Of a stretch of DNA of 64,000 nt, positions 10,289-18,613 are shown piece by piece. The translations under genes and the position numbers were made by a program. Location of the stretch: assembly GCA_024653355.1 (NCBI GenBank), contig JANLFQ010000003.1, forward strand, positions 166,328 to 230,327, read 5' to 3'. Origin of the DNA: a candidate division WOR-3 bacterium (GTDB lineage: Bacteria > Hydrothermota > Tepidihabitantia > Tepidihabitantales > Tepidihabitantaceae). The notes beneath the pieces are model-generated. The model saw only the letters and a list, made by a program, of their open reading frames with translations. It was not told the origin of the DNA and did not search any database. Numbering within the stretch: the first letter of the stretch is position 1; every line of letters starts with the position of its first letter.

Positions 10289-10959
10289 TGTTGTGGCAGA
10301 TGTCAAAAACGGCAATTCGGATGGCACTCCACAATGCAACCGAATGAAAGAGTAACCGGTAACTATTCAATGGTATTTAATTTTGCCGAAGTGTTGCAAG
10401 AGGCTGTTTTCTGGGCATTATAAAGCGGTGCAATCCATCTTCAGGCTCGACTTTTCTGAACCCTGTATGCTGGCCGGTTCAGTTGTGTTCTGGTTCACAG
10501 GGGTTAGATGTTGTGATGGGTATAAGTTTAACTACTGCTGTATTGGTAAGTTGTTAGCATTATAAAATATCGCTCATCATCACACCGGTTAGGGCTCGTT
10601 AATTCATTCTGAAAGCGGTTCATCAGTTCAATCCCGGACACACTGGCAGAACCAATCCCTGAGTCGCTCCCCGAGCGGTTTCCTAAGACAGATAAGGACC
10701 GACTCAATGATTGAGTTACCCAACCCTTTTCCCTATTCTATCCGAAATAGGGTGATGGGTGATTTTAACATAGGTTTAGTATGCTAATTTACTGGTTTTT
10801 AACGGGTTAACATCACAGTCAGTATCTGTTGCCACCTAATCTTTTACCATTTCAACCGTTTGCTGTTTTTTCCCGGATTGTTGTCGGGGTTTTCTGACAA
10901 GAAGGATGGAGTCTGGAAATAACATCGGTATGATATTGTTTTTATAAAGTGCTGACCCC
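10289..10959. other. Long intergenic spacer with several hairpins
   Basis: No convincing gene. The two small open frames here lack any start signal and look like chance. Structured elements are visible: a 7-bp stem CTGAACC/GGTTCAG (10456-10462 with 10476-10482), a 15-base perfect hairpin ACTCAAT-G-ATTGAGT (10702-10716), and a 7-bp stem CCCTATT/AATAGGG near 10730-10751. A 23-base element at 10661-10683 recurs in the spacer at 62053-62075. It could hold a small RNA. Confidence 0.4.
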
Positions 10960-10988
10960 TTGACTTTTGGTATATTTTTCGGTATAAT
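10960..10988 (+). promoter_or_regulatory. Promoter of nfnA-nfnB
   Basis: TTGACT (10960-10965), 17-base spacer, TATAAT (10983-10988). Transcription would start near 10995, giving a leader of about 70 bases before the TTG start at 11066, which is served by AAAGGAGG at 11053-11060. Confidence 0.85.
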
Positions 10989-11065
10989 GCCAATCAATTT
11001 ACTGGTTATTTTAGTGAGAGCGAAAATAAGGAATAGTTTTTTGTTTTATCCCAAAGGAGGAATTT

Positions 11066-11926
11066 TTGGTTAAGATTTTGAAAAAGCGCCAGTTAGCGCC
11101 ACAAATTAAGATGTTAGAACTGGATGCACCCGAAATCGCCCGCAAGGCACAGCCCGGGCAGTTTGTTGTCGTTAGGGTCAACGAAGAGGGCGAAAGGATA
11201 CCTTTGACTGTGGCGGATGCGCTTCCCGAGCAAGGGGTTCTGGTTATTGTTTTCCAGGAGGTTGGTAAATCGACGATGCTTCTGGGCACGCTTGAAGAGG
11301 GCGAGGCGATTCTGGATTTGATTGGACCGCTGGGAAAGCCAAGCGAAATTGAACGGTTCGGGACGGTGGTGTGTGTTGCCGGCGGGGTCGGAACACCGGA
11401 GATTTTTCCTGTTGCCCGGGCGTTGAAACAAGCGGGTAATCGGGTGATTTCAATTATCGGATTTAGAAGTCGGGAACTGGTTTTGATGGAGGAAAAGATG
11501 CGTGCGGTTTCCGATGAGTTGATTGTGGCAACTGACGACGGTTCTTACGGCGTTAAAGGTTTTGTCACCGATGTATTGCGGGAGGTATTGAATCGGGGCG
11601 AAAAGGTGGATAGATGTTTTGCCGTTGGTCCGGTAATAATGATGAAGATGGTTTCCCTGCTCACCAAAGAGTATGGCGTGCCGACAGTTGTAAGTTTAAA
11701 TCCGATAATGCTGGATGCGACCGGGATGTGTGGTGTGTGCAGGGTTGAGGTCGGTGGTGAGACAAAGTTTGCCTGTGTGGACGGTCCGGAGTTTGATGGC
11801 CATAAGGTAAATTTTGACCAGTTGATGGCACGGTTGAGGACCTATGTTAATGAGGAGAAACAGGCGGTAGAGTTATTCCTTAAATCCCGTAATTGTGGTT
11901 GCGAGAAAGGAACTGTCCGTGGCTAA
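11066..11926 (+). CDS. nfnA: NADH-dependent ferredoxin-NADP+ oxidoreductase small subunit (NfnA / SudB-like)
   Basis: FAD and [2Fe-2S] subunit of the cytoplasmic electron-bifurcating complex that balances NADH, NADPH and reduced ferredoxin. It is also annotated as a sulfide dehydrogenase subunit. The protein has an N-terminal flavin-binding barrel (QPGQFVVVRV), an NAD-binding domain (CVAGGVGTPEIFPVARAL), and a C-terminal cluster loop with MCGVCRVEV and a following Cys (FACVDGPEF). Length of 286 is normal. The start is TTG, chosen for the strong Shine-Dalgarno sequence five bases upstream. It overlaps nfnB by eight bases, as in many anaerobes. Confidence 0.9.
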   Translation: MVKILKKRQLAPQIKMLELDAPEIARKAQPGQFVVVRVNEEGERIPLTVADALPEQGVLVIVFQEVGKSTMLLGTLEEGEAILDLIGPLGKPSEIERFGTVVCVAGGVGTPEIFPVARALKQAGNRVISIIGFRSRELVLMEEKMRAVSDELIVATDDGSYGVKGFVTDVLREVLNRGEKVDRCFAVGPVIMMKMVSLLTKEYGVPTVVSLNPIMLDATGMCGVCRVEVGGETKFACVDGPEFDGHKVNFDQLMARLRTYVNEEKQAVELFLKSRNCGCEKGTVRG

Positions 11927-13316
11927 GATAAATCCGAAACGAACACCGATGGCTGAGCAACCGGCAGACAAGCGCCGGCACAACTTTGATGAGGTGCCTT
12001 ATGGATATACGCCAGAACAGGCGATGGCTGAGGCGCAGCGCTGTCTCCAGTGTAAAAAGCCCTCCTGTGTTGGCGGTTGTCCGGTTCAGGTGGATATTCC
12101 AGGATTCATCCGTGAGGTGGCGCAGGGGAATTTTCTGGAAGCGGTTAAGGTGATGAAGCGGACAAATGTGTTGCCGGCGATATGCGGTCGGGTGTGTCCC
12201 CAGGAGGTGCAGTGCGAAGGTGCCTGTATATTAGGTAAGAAAATGGAGCCGGTGGCGATTGGCAATCTGGAACGGTTTGTCGCCGATTGGGAAGCGACGC
12301 AACCGGAGTGTGTGATGTGCGAGATACAGCCGGCCACGGGCAAGAAGGTGGCGGTTGTTGGTGCCGGACCAGCCGGGTTAACGCTTGCCGGTGATATGAG
12401 GAAACTGGGGCACAGTGTCACGATATTTGAGGCGCTGCATAAGCCAGGCGGGGTGCTGATGTACGGGATTCCTGAGTTCCGGTTACCCAAGGCGGTGGTG
12501 GAAAGGGAGGTAAACTTTCTGCTCGCGATGGGTGTGGAGTTGAAACTTGATTACGTGATTGGAAAGATCAAGACGATTGATGAGTTGTTGAACGAGTACG
12601 ATGCGGTTTTTGTTGGCACTGGTGCCGGTTTACCACTTTTTATGGGAATTCCGGGCGAGAATAGTTTGGGGATTTATTCGGCGAATGAGTATCTTACCCG
12701 TTCCAATCTGATGAAGGCTTACCTGTTTCCCAAATATGATACGCCGATTGTGCGGGGGAAGCAGGTGGCGGTGATTGGCGGTGGCAATGTAGCGATGGAC
12801 GCGGCGCGCACCGCATTAAGATTAGGTGCCGAGCGGGTGGTTTTAATCTATCGCCGCTCCCGCGATGAGATGCCGGCACGGGTAGCAGAGATTCATCATG
12901 CAGAAGAAGAGGGTGTGGAGTTCCAGTTGTTGACCAATCCGGTGCGTTACATCGCTGATGAGAGTGGCTGGGTTAAAGAGGTGGAGTGTTTGCGAATGGA
13001 ATTGGGCGAACCGGATGCATCGGGCCGAAGACGGCCGGTGCCGGTACCAAATAGCGAATTTCGTATTCCGGTGGACACGGTGGTAGTGGCGATTGGCAAC
13101 AGCCCCAATCCGCTTATTCCCCAGACAACACCGGGTTTGGCGACAACCAAGCGGGGAACACTGGTAGTTGACCCGAATACCGGTAAAACCACGAAAAGAG
13201 GGGTTTTTGCCGGCGGGGACATCGTTACCGGAGCGGCAACGGTGATTCTGGCAATGGGCGCAGGTAGAGTTGCTGCTAAGGCAATGGATGAGTTCCTGCG
13301 CACCGGGGTGTGGTGA
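11919..13316 (+). CDS. nfnB: NADPH-binding large subunit NfnB / glutamate synthase small-subunit family
   Basis: Partner of NfnA, carrying the bifurcating FAD and two [4Fe-4S] clusters. Visible marks are CLQCKKPSCVGGCP and CGRVCPQEVQCEGAC for the clusters, VGAGPAGLTLAGDM for FAD, and GGGNVAMDAARTA for NADPH. The frame is open from 11895, but GTG 11919, eight bases after AAAGGA, gives the usual N-terminus MAKINPKRTPM. With nfnA directly upstream I read it as NfnB rather than GltD; 465 residues fits. Sulfide dehydrogenase SudA is the close alternative and cannot be separated by sequence alone. Confidence 0.9.
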   Translation: MAKINPKRTPMAEQPADKRRHNFDEVPYGYTPEQAMAEAQRCLQCKKPSCVGGCPVQVDIPGFIREVAQGNFLEAVKVMKRTNVLPAICGRVCPQEVQCEGACILGKKMEPVAIGNLERFVADWEATQPECVMCEIQPATGKKVAVVGAGPAGLTLAGDMRKLGHSVTIFEALHKPGGVLMYGIPEFRLPKAVVEREVNFLLAMGVELKLDYVIGKIKTIDELLNEYDAVFVGTGAGLPLFMGIPGENSLGIYSANEYLTRSNLMKAYLFPKYDTPIVRGKQVAVIGGGNVAMDAARTALRLGAERVVLIYRRSRDEMPARVAEIHHAEEEGVEFQLLTNPVRYIADESGWVKEVECLRMELGEPDASGRRRPVPVPNSEFRIPVDTVVVAIGNSPNPLIPQTTPGLATTKRGTLVVDPNTGKTTKRGVFAGGDIVTGAATVILAMGAGRVAAKAMDEFLRTGVW

Positions 13317-13427
13317 TAAAATGATTAAAATGACACCGGTCACCGGTTATCCGACACCAAACGATTTAAAGTTTAATATGATATCTTTTCAGGGTGGCCA
13401 GTCAGAGGTGTCAGGAGGTGTAGAAAA

Positions 13428-14375
13428 ATGAGTAGAAGCGACATTGTCCGCCGGTTACGGAAAAGGAAAATCGGCGTTCTGATGGGAGGCTGGTCGAGCG
13501 AAAGGGAGGTTTCGCTCCTTTCGGGCCAACGGGTTCTGGAATCTTTGAAAAGGCAGGGTTATCAGGCGGTCGGGATTGATATCAACCGGAGTTTTGTCGA
13601 CCAGATACGCCAGGCAAAGATTGATATGGCGTTTGTCATACTCCATGGCCGGCCCGGTGAAGATGGAACGATGCAGGGTTTTTTAGAACTCCTGGGAATT
13701 CCCTATACCGGTTCCGGGGTTACCGCATCGGCGATTGCGATTGACAAAGTGTTCACGAAGATGCTTTTCCGACAGATTGGTATCCCGACGCCGGATTTTG
13801 TAAGTGTTGGTAAGGATGATGATGTTGCTGAAGGGTTAGCCGCGGCGGAGAAACGTTTCGGGTATCCGATGATTGCCAAACCGCGCTGCGAGGGTTCGAG
13901 CGTGGGAATTGAACTGCTCGAAGGGAAACGGGGCGCACTGGACCGATGCGAGCGGGTCTGGCGCGGTTTTAGTGAGATGCTCATCGAACCTTTTATCGAT
14001 GGGATGATTGCCACGGTGGGGATAGTTGGTGACCAGGTGTTACCAATTCTCGAACTGGTTCCCAAACAGCAGAAGTTTTACAGTTATGAGGCAAAGTACA
14101 TTCGGGGCGAAACCGATTTTATTGTACCGGCGCGGCTGAGCAGCCGGGTTGAGGCGAGAATTAAAGAATTGGCGATAAAGGCGTATCGCGAACTGGGTTG
14201 CAAAGGTTTCGCCCGCCTTGACTTAATTGTTAAGGACGGTCGCCAGCCTTACTTTCTTGAGGTGAATACCCTTCCTGGATTAACCGACATTTCCGACCTA
14301 CCGGTGCAAGCCGAAGCGGCCGGAATTACTTATGACGACCTGATTTTCCGGATTCTGGCGGATGCCTTAGAGTGA
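13428..14375 (+). CDS. ddl: D-alanine-D-alanine ligase
   Basis: ATP-grasp enzyme making the D-Ala-D-Ala dipeptide for peptidoglycan. Near the start is the Ddl signature GGWSSEREVSL, followed by HGRPGEDGTMQG (a variant of HGxxGEDG), the ATP-grasp segment KPRCEGSSVGIEL, and the Mg2+-binding end ARLDLIV...FLEVNTLPG. Length of 315 is typical. An AGGAGGTG ribosome binding site lies just before ATG 13428. The cell-wall partner alr lies 30 kb away at 44.1-45.3 kb. No murein gene is adjacent, and the 110-base gap to nfnB suggests its own promoter, which I could not define. Confidence 0.93.
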   Translation: MSRSDIVRRLRKRKIGVLMGGWSSEREVSLLSGQRVLESLKRQGYQAVGIDINRSFVDQIRQAKIDMAFVILHGRPGEDGTMQGFLELLGIPYTGSGVTASAIAIDKVFTKMLFRQIGIPTPDFVSVGKDDDVAEGLAAAEKRFGYPMIAKPRCEGSSVGIELLEGKRGALDRCERVWRGFSEMLIEPFIDGMIATVGIVGDQVLPILELVPKQQKFYSYEAKYIRGETDFIVPARLSSRVEARIKELAIKAYRELGCKGFARLDLIVKDGRQPYFLEVNTLPGLTDISDLPVQAEAAGITYDDLIFRILADALE

Positions 14376-14400
14376 CGGTAAACGATGGTGTTGGTATTTC

Positions 14401-14428
14401 TTGACTGAGAGTAATTTATGAATAAGAT
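14401..14428 (+). promoter_or_regulatory. Promoter of the rplR-secY operon, leaderless spacing
   Basis: TTGACT (14401-14406), 16-base spacer, TAAGAT (14423-14428). The ATG of rplR begins only eight bases later at 14437. This promoter decides the start among TTG 14428, GTG 14431 and ATG 14437. Confidence 0.75.
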
Positions 14429-14436
14429 TGGTGATT

Positions 14437-14784
14437 ATGATTCGTGACCGAAAGTTAAGAAGGCATTTAAGTATCCGGCACCGGATTTCCGGAACGCCGG
14501 AGCGACCCCGGTTGTGTGTTTTTCGGAGTAACCGGCATATGTATGCCCAGTTGATAGACGACACTACCGGTCGGGTGCTAACCGCGGTTTCCAGTTTAAC
14601 TCCGGAGTTAAGAGACAAAAAAGGGAAACCCACTGAGATGGCGCTTGAGGTGGGTAAACTGGTTGCCGCAAAGGCGAAAGAACGGGGAATAACAAAAGTT
14701 GTTTTCGACCGCGCCGGTTATCGCTACCATGGCCGGGTGAAGGCGGTGGCTGAAGGAGCGCGCCAAGGAGGTCTGGAGTTTTGA
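14437..14784 (+). CDS. rplR: 50S ribosomal protein L18
   Basis: 5S-rRNA-binding protein of the large subunit. It has a basic N-terminus ([17 protein letters not shown]), the conserved [16 protein letters not shown] strand and a C-terminal [13 protein letters not shown]; 115 residues. In most bacteria L18 follows L6 and S8 inside the spc operon. Here it is the first gene, preceded by ddl and its own promoter, so the operon has been cut just before it. The start at ATG 14437 is set by the promoter eight bases upstream. It overlaps rpsE by four bases. Confidence 0.95.
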   Translation: MIRDRKLRRHLSIRHRISGTPERPRLCVFRSNRHMYAQLIDDTTGRVLTAVSSLTPELRDKKGKPTEMALEVGKLVAAKAKERGITKVVFDRAGYRYHGRVKAVAEGARQGGLEF

Positions 14785-15326
14785 TTGAGGTTTTAACTGA
14801 TAGTGAGGTTGTTCAGCAGGAACCCGAACTTATTGAACGGGTAATCAATATAAAGCGAATTTCCAAGGTGATGAAAGGTGGCAAGCGGATGCGGATTTCG
14901 GCCGCGGTGGTTGTGGGCGATGGTAAAGGACAGGTCGGAGTGGGACACGGCAAAGCGGTAGAGGTGGCTGTGGCGGTACGGAAGGCGGCAGCGCGCGCGC
15001 GCAAGGAGATGGTGAAAATCTCTTTTCGTGGTCATACGATACCCCATGAGACGACGGGAAAGTTTGGAGCGACAAAGGTATTAATTAAGCCGGCGGCACC
15101 GGGTACCGGTCTGATCGCCTGTCCGCAGGTGCGAGCGGTTTTGGAGGCGGTCGGGTTGCGCGATGCCTTGAGCAAAGCGTACGGTTCACGTAACCACTAC
15201 AACACCGCCAAGGCAACAATAATTGCTCTGTCCCGGTTGCGCACGCTTGACCAGGTAGCAGCGGCGCGCAACAAACCGATAGGGTATTTTGTAGAACGGA
15301 AGGGCGATGAAAAAGTTGAAGGTTAA
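14781..15326 (+). CDS. rpsE: 30S ribosomal protein S5
   Basis: Small-subunit protein important for translational accuracy and mRNA unwinding. It starts at TTG 14781 within the end of rplR (GGAGG a few bases upstream). The double-stranded RNA-binding fold is visible: [32 protein letters not shown], then SYGSRN-like [15 protein letters not shown] near the end. 181 residues, normal. The C-terminus overlaps rpmD by 20 bases. Confidence 0.96.
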   Translation: MIEVLTDSEVVQQEPELIERVINIKRISKVMKGGKRMRISAAVVVGDGKGQVGVGHGKAVEVAVAVRKAAARARKEMVKISFRGHTIPHETTGKFGATKVLIKPAAPGTGLIACPQVRAVLEAVGLRDALSKAYGSRNHYNTAKATIIALSRLRTLDQVAAARNKPIGYFVERKGDEKVEG

Positions 15327-15486
15327 ACTGATTAAGAGTCTTATTGACGAGAAAGAGGAGCACAAGCGGACCGCACGGGCGCTGGGATTGCGAAGGCTTG
15401 GGGCGGAAAGGGTGCACAACGATTCGCCGGTTGTTCGGGGAATGATTTTTAAAATCAGGCATCTGGTAAAGGTGGAGGAGTTATGA
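15307..15486 (+). CDS. rpmD: 50S ribosomal protein L30
   Basis: Small large-subunit protein of 59 residues, too short for many gene finders. It begins [11 protein letters not shown], has the L30 helix ALGLRRLG and the segment [21 protein letters not shown]. It overlaps rpsE at its start and rplO by ATGA at 15483-15486, keeping the usual rpsE-rpmD-rplO order. Confidence 0.93.
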   Translation: MKKLKVKLIKSLIDEKEEHKRTARALGLRRLGAERVHNDSPVVRGMIFKIRHLVKVEEL

Positions 15487-15944
15487 GAATAAATGAACTG
15501 AAACCGGCAACCGGTGCTGTGAAGAAGAAGAAACGGGTTGGTTGCGGACCCGGTTCCGGGCACGGTAAAACATCGTGTCGGGGCCACAAGGGTATGGGAC
15601 AACATTCGGCACCGGAGTTTGATTCCCGTTTTGAAGGCGGCCAGATGCCCTTCTACCGGCGGATTCCCAAGCGCGGTTTTAAAAACCCGAGCCGGGTTGA
15701 GTTTGAAGTGGTAAACCTTGACGACCTGGCGAAAGTGAAAGAGGAGCAGATTACGGTTGAGACGCTGATAAAAAATAAACTGGTCCGGCGGGGAAAGTAT
15801 GTCAAAGTCCTTGGCAAAGGCGAAATAAACCGGCCAATTACGATAACCGCCCATGCATTCTCGGCAACCGCCCGACAGAAGATTGAAGAAGCAGGGGGCA
15901 AGGTTACGGTTCTCGCCCTGAAACCGACGGGGGTTGTTAATTGA
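15483..15944 (+). CDS. rplO: 50S ribosomal protein L15
   Basis: Large-subunit assembly protein that contacts 23S rRNA. It starts MRINELKP, followed by the glycine/lysine-rich rRNA-binding stretch ([18 protein letters not shown]), [17 protein letters not shown] and a C-terminal globular domain ending [11 protein letters not shown]. 153 residues, typical. The stop codon overlaps the TTG start of secY. Confidence 0.95.
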   Translation: MRINELKPATGAVKKKKRVGCGPGSGHGKTSCRGHKGMGQHSAPEFDSRFEGGQMPFYRRIPKRGFKNPSRVEFEVVNLDDLAKVKEEQITVETLIKNKLVRRGKYVKVLGKGEINRPITITAHAFSATARQKIEEAGGKVTVLALKPTGVVN

Positions 15945-17245
15945 CGGGCAGTGTTCCCAGTATCTTTAAAATCCCGGACCTGCGGAAAAAGATTTTATTT
16001 ACCCTTGCGATGGTTGTGGTTTACCGCCTTGGTACCCACATCCCGGTACCGGGCATCAACGCTCAGGCGCTGGGCTGGACCTTAAGGCAACTTCAGGGTA
16101 CGATATTCGGGCTTTACGACATATTCGTGGGCGGCGCCCTTTCCCGGGCATCGGTTTTTGCCCTGGGGGTTATGCCTTATATCTCAGCGTCAATCGTATT
16201 TCAATTGCTGGGTTCGGTTTTCCCGTTTCTTGAGAAACTGCAAAGGGATGAAGAGGGGCGCAAGAAAATCAATCAGTACACCCGCTATGCCACCGTGCTG
16301 CTCGCGGTCATTCAGGCGGCAAGTATCTCGGTTTACCTTGAGTCTCAACCGCCGACGCAGTTTGGTTCAATTGTTCTTCAGCCGGGTCTGTTCTTCCGTT
16401 TGATGACCATCTTCACCCTTACCGCGGGGACGATTTTTGTGATGTGGCTGGGCGAACAGATTACAGACCGGGGTATTGGCAACGGTATTTCCTTCATAAT
16501 CCTGATTGGCTGTCTCGACAGTACACCGCAAGATTTGGCGCGTACCTTCCAGCAGGCACGGATTTCTTCCTGGTTCTGGCTCCTGATTGTTGCGGCGATG
16601 GTCTTTGTTGTTTACGCCGCAGTGGTGTTGATGACGATGGCGGTGCGTAAAATTCCGGTCCAGTACCCGAAGCGTATTGTTGGCCGGCGGATGTACGGCG
16701 GTCAGAGTACGCACATTCCGCTCCGAATTATCACCGCCGGTGTCATTCCGATCATCTTTGCCCAGAGTTTAATTGTTTTTCCCTCGACCTTTGCTACCTT
16801 TCTTAAACTGCCGTTTCTGGAGTGGGTGCAGCGATTTCTTTCCCCCGGGGGCTGGCTCTACAATCTGCTTTACGCGGTGTTGATTGTTTTCTTTACCTAC
16901 TTTTACACCTCCATTGTGTTTAACCCGAGAGACCTTGCCGAAAATATGCAACGCTACGGCGGGTTCATTCCCGGTATCCGGCCGGGCGAAAAGACCGCCG
17001 CTTACATTGACCGCAGCCTTTCGCTGTTAACTTTACCCGGGGCGCTGTTTCTGGTGGTGATTGCCCTTTTGCCCTGGATCCTGATGAGCGCCTTTCGGGT
17101 ACCGTTCTACTTTGGTGGTACAACCCTGTTGATTATCGTTGGCGTTGCCCTTGACATCCTCCAGCAGATTGAAGCCCACCTGGTGATGCGGCACTACGAG
17201 GGTCTGGTCAAGGGTGGCAAGTTCACGGGCCGGCGTTTCGGCTAA
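15941..17245 (+). CDS. secY: Preprotein translocase subunit SecY
   Basis: Channel-forming subunit of the Sec translocon, inner membrane, with ten predicted helices. Recognisable parts are the N-terminal DLRKKILFTLAM, the plug region after PGINAQAL, YISASIVFQLL of TM2, and the cytoplasmic loops with RKIPVQYPKR and GFIPGIRPG. 434 residues. It starts at TTG overlapping the rplO stop. In most bacteria adk and map follow; here they lie 28 kb downstream, and a nucleoside phosphorylase follows instead. Confidence 0.96.
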   Translation: MTGSVPSIFKIPDLRKKILFTLAMVVVYRLGTHIPVPGINAQALGWTLRQLQGTIFGLYDIFVGGALSRASVFALGVMPYISASIVFQLLGSVFPFLEKLQRDEEGRKKINQYTRYATVLLAVIQAASISVYLESQPPTQFGSIVLQPGLFFRLMTIFTLTAGTIFVMWLGEQITDRGIGNGISFIILIGCLDSTPQDLARTFQQARISSWFWLLIVAAMVFVVYAAVVLMTMAVRKIPVQYPKRIVGRRMYGGQSTHIPLRIITAGVIPIIFAQSLIVFPSTFATFLKLPFLEWVQRFLSPGGWLYNLLYAVLIVFFTYFYTSIVFNPRDLAENMQRYGGFIPGIRPGEKTAAYIDRSLSLLTLPGALFLVVIALLPWILMSAFRVPFYFGGTTLLIIVGVALDILQQIEAHLVMRHYEGLVKGGKFTGRRFG

Positions 17246-17264
17246 AAGACCGGCGCTCCCGGCA

Positions 17265-18611
17265 GTGGAATTTCTCGAACTTCTCCGGCGCAAAAGAGAC
17301 CGGGGTCGCCTTACGCCCGAAGAAATCAATTGGCTGGTAAGTAGCTTCACATCCGGGGCAATTCCTGACTATCAGATGGCGGCGTTCTTAATGGCGGTTT
17401 ATATTCAGGGGATGAACACGCGGGAGACGGTGGCGTTGACCCGGGCGATGATGAGTTCCGGACGGGTACTTGATTTGAGTACACTACCTGGGCCAAAGGT
17501 GGATAAACATTCTACCGGTGGTGTCGGTGATAAAGTTTCGCTGATTCTCGCGCCTTTGGTTGCCGCCTGCGACGTAATTGTGCCGATGGTTTCGGGCCGC
17601 AGTCTGGGCCATACCGGTGGAACACTCGACAAATTGGAGTCGATTCCCGGTTTTAAGACCGATTTGGCGCTGGATGAGTTCACCCGGATTCTGGAAAGAA
17701 TCGGGGTCGCAATTATCGGGCAGACCACCGAGATGTGTCCGGCGGACAAAAAGATGTATGCGCTGCGCGATGTCACGGCGACAATCGAATCGCTGGCGCT
17801 TATCACCGCCAGCATAATGGCGAAAAAACTTGCCGAGGGTATCGATGGGCTGGTGCTTGATGTCAAAACCGGTCGGGGCGCATTTATGCAGCGATTGCGG
17901 ACAGCGCGGCAATTAGCAAAACTGATGCTCTCAGTCGGTGAAACGATGGGTAAAAGGGTCTGTGCGTTGATAACGGCGATGGACCAGCCGCTGGGAGTTG
18001 CGGTTGGCAATGCCCTTGAGGTGCGCGAGGCGATTGGGGCGCTGAAAAACCAATGGCCGCCCGACCTTAAAGAGGTAACGGTCGCCCTTGCCGAAGAGAT
18101 GCTTCTGCTGGCGGGTCGGGCGCAAAAACGACAGCAGGCGCGGCGGCAAATTCTCCGGGTTTTAGAAAATGGTCGGGCACTAGAGCGGTTTAAACAGATG
18201 GTTGAAGCGCAAGGTGGCAACCCGGCAGTGGTTGATGATGAGAAACTGCTCCCGGTGGCGCGCTATCAAAGGGCAGTCCGGGCTGAAGGGGAAGGTTATG
18301 TTCGGGCGATTGATGCTTATCAAGTTGGTGTGCTGGGGCTGGATATCGGTCTGGGCCGGAGGTCAATTACCGACCGGGTTGCGCCGGGTGCCGGTTTTAT
18401 GTTCTACAAAAAGGTTGGTGACCCAGTGAAAAAAGGGGATGTCGTGGCAGAGGTTTTTGCCGAGCAGGAAGATAAGGCGGAGTCGGTTGCGGCGCAGCTG
18501 GCAAAATGTTTTACCTATTCAGAACGACCGGTGCCAGGGGTAAGGTTGATTCTTGAACGCTTGACAGCAGCCGCGGGGTCGAGAAGAGGCCGTAGAGGGC
18601 GGCGGGTATAG
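17265..18611 (+). CDS. Pyrimidine-nucleoside (thymidine) phosphorylase
   Basis: Reversible phosphorolysis of thymidine, deoxyuridine and probably uridine to base plus (deoxy)ribose-1-phosphate, for salvage. The phosphate- and substrate-binding motif KHSTGGVGDKVSL is clear, followed by SGRSLGHTGGTLDKLESIPGF and the C-terminal GYVRAIDAYQVGVLGLDIG domain. 448 residues from GTG 17265, where the protein begins EFLELLRRKRDRGRLTPEEI as in family members. An earlier GTG at 17214 inside secY would add 17 residues, and neither start has a good ribosome binding site. PyrNP (pdp) and DeoA cannot be told apart by eye; AMP phosphorylase is less likely. Confidence 0.88.
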   Translation: MEFLELLRRKRDRGRLTPEEINWLVSSFTSGAIPDYQMAAFLMAVYIQGMNTRETVALTRAMMSSGRVLDLSTLPGPKVDKHSTGGVGDKVSLILAPLVAACDVIVPMVSGRSLGHTGGTLDKLESIPGFKTDLALDEFTRILERIGVAIIGQTTEMCPADKKMYALRDVTATIESLALITASIMAKKLAEGIDGLVLDVKTGRGAFMQRLRTARQLAKLMLSVGETMGKRVCALITAMDQPLGVAVGNALEVREAIGALKNQWPPDLKEVTVALAEEMLLLAGRAQKRQQARRQILRVLENGRALERFKQMVEAQGGNPAVVDDEKLLPVARYQRAVRAEGEGYVRAIDAYQVGVLGLDIGLGRRSITDRVAPGAGFMFYKKVGDPVKKGDVVAEVFAEQEDKAESVAAQLAKCFTYSERPVPGVRLILERLTAAAGSRRGRRGRRV

Positions 18612-18613
18612 TT

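Noticed and set aside
10383-10565. 60-codon frame in the nfnA upstream spacer
   Set aside because: No ribosome binding site, cysteine-rich chance translation, crosses predicted hairpins.
17405-18220. 271-codon open frame antisense to the nucleoside phosphorylase
   Set aside because: It lies fully inside a clear conserved gene, is rich in Ser/Arg/Pro typical of antisense translation, and has no start signal.
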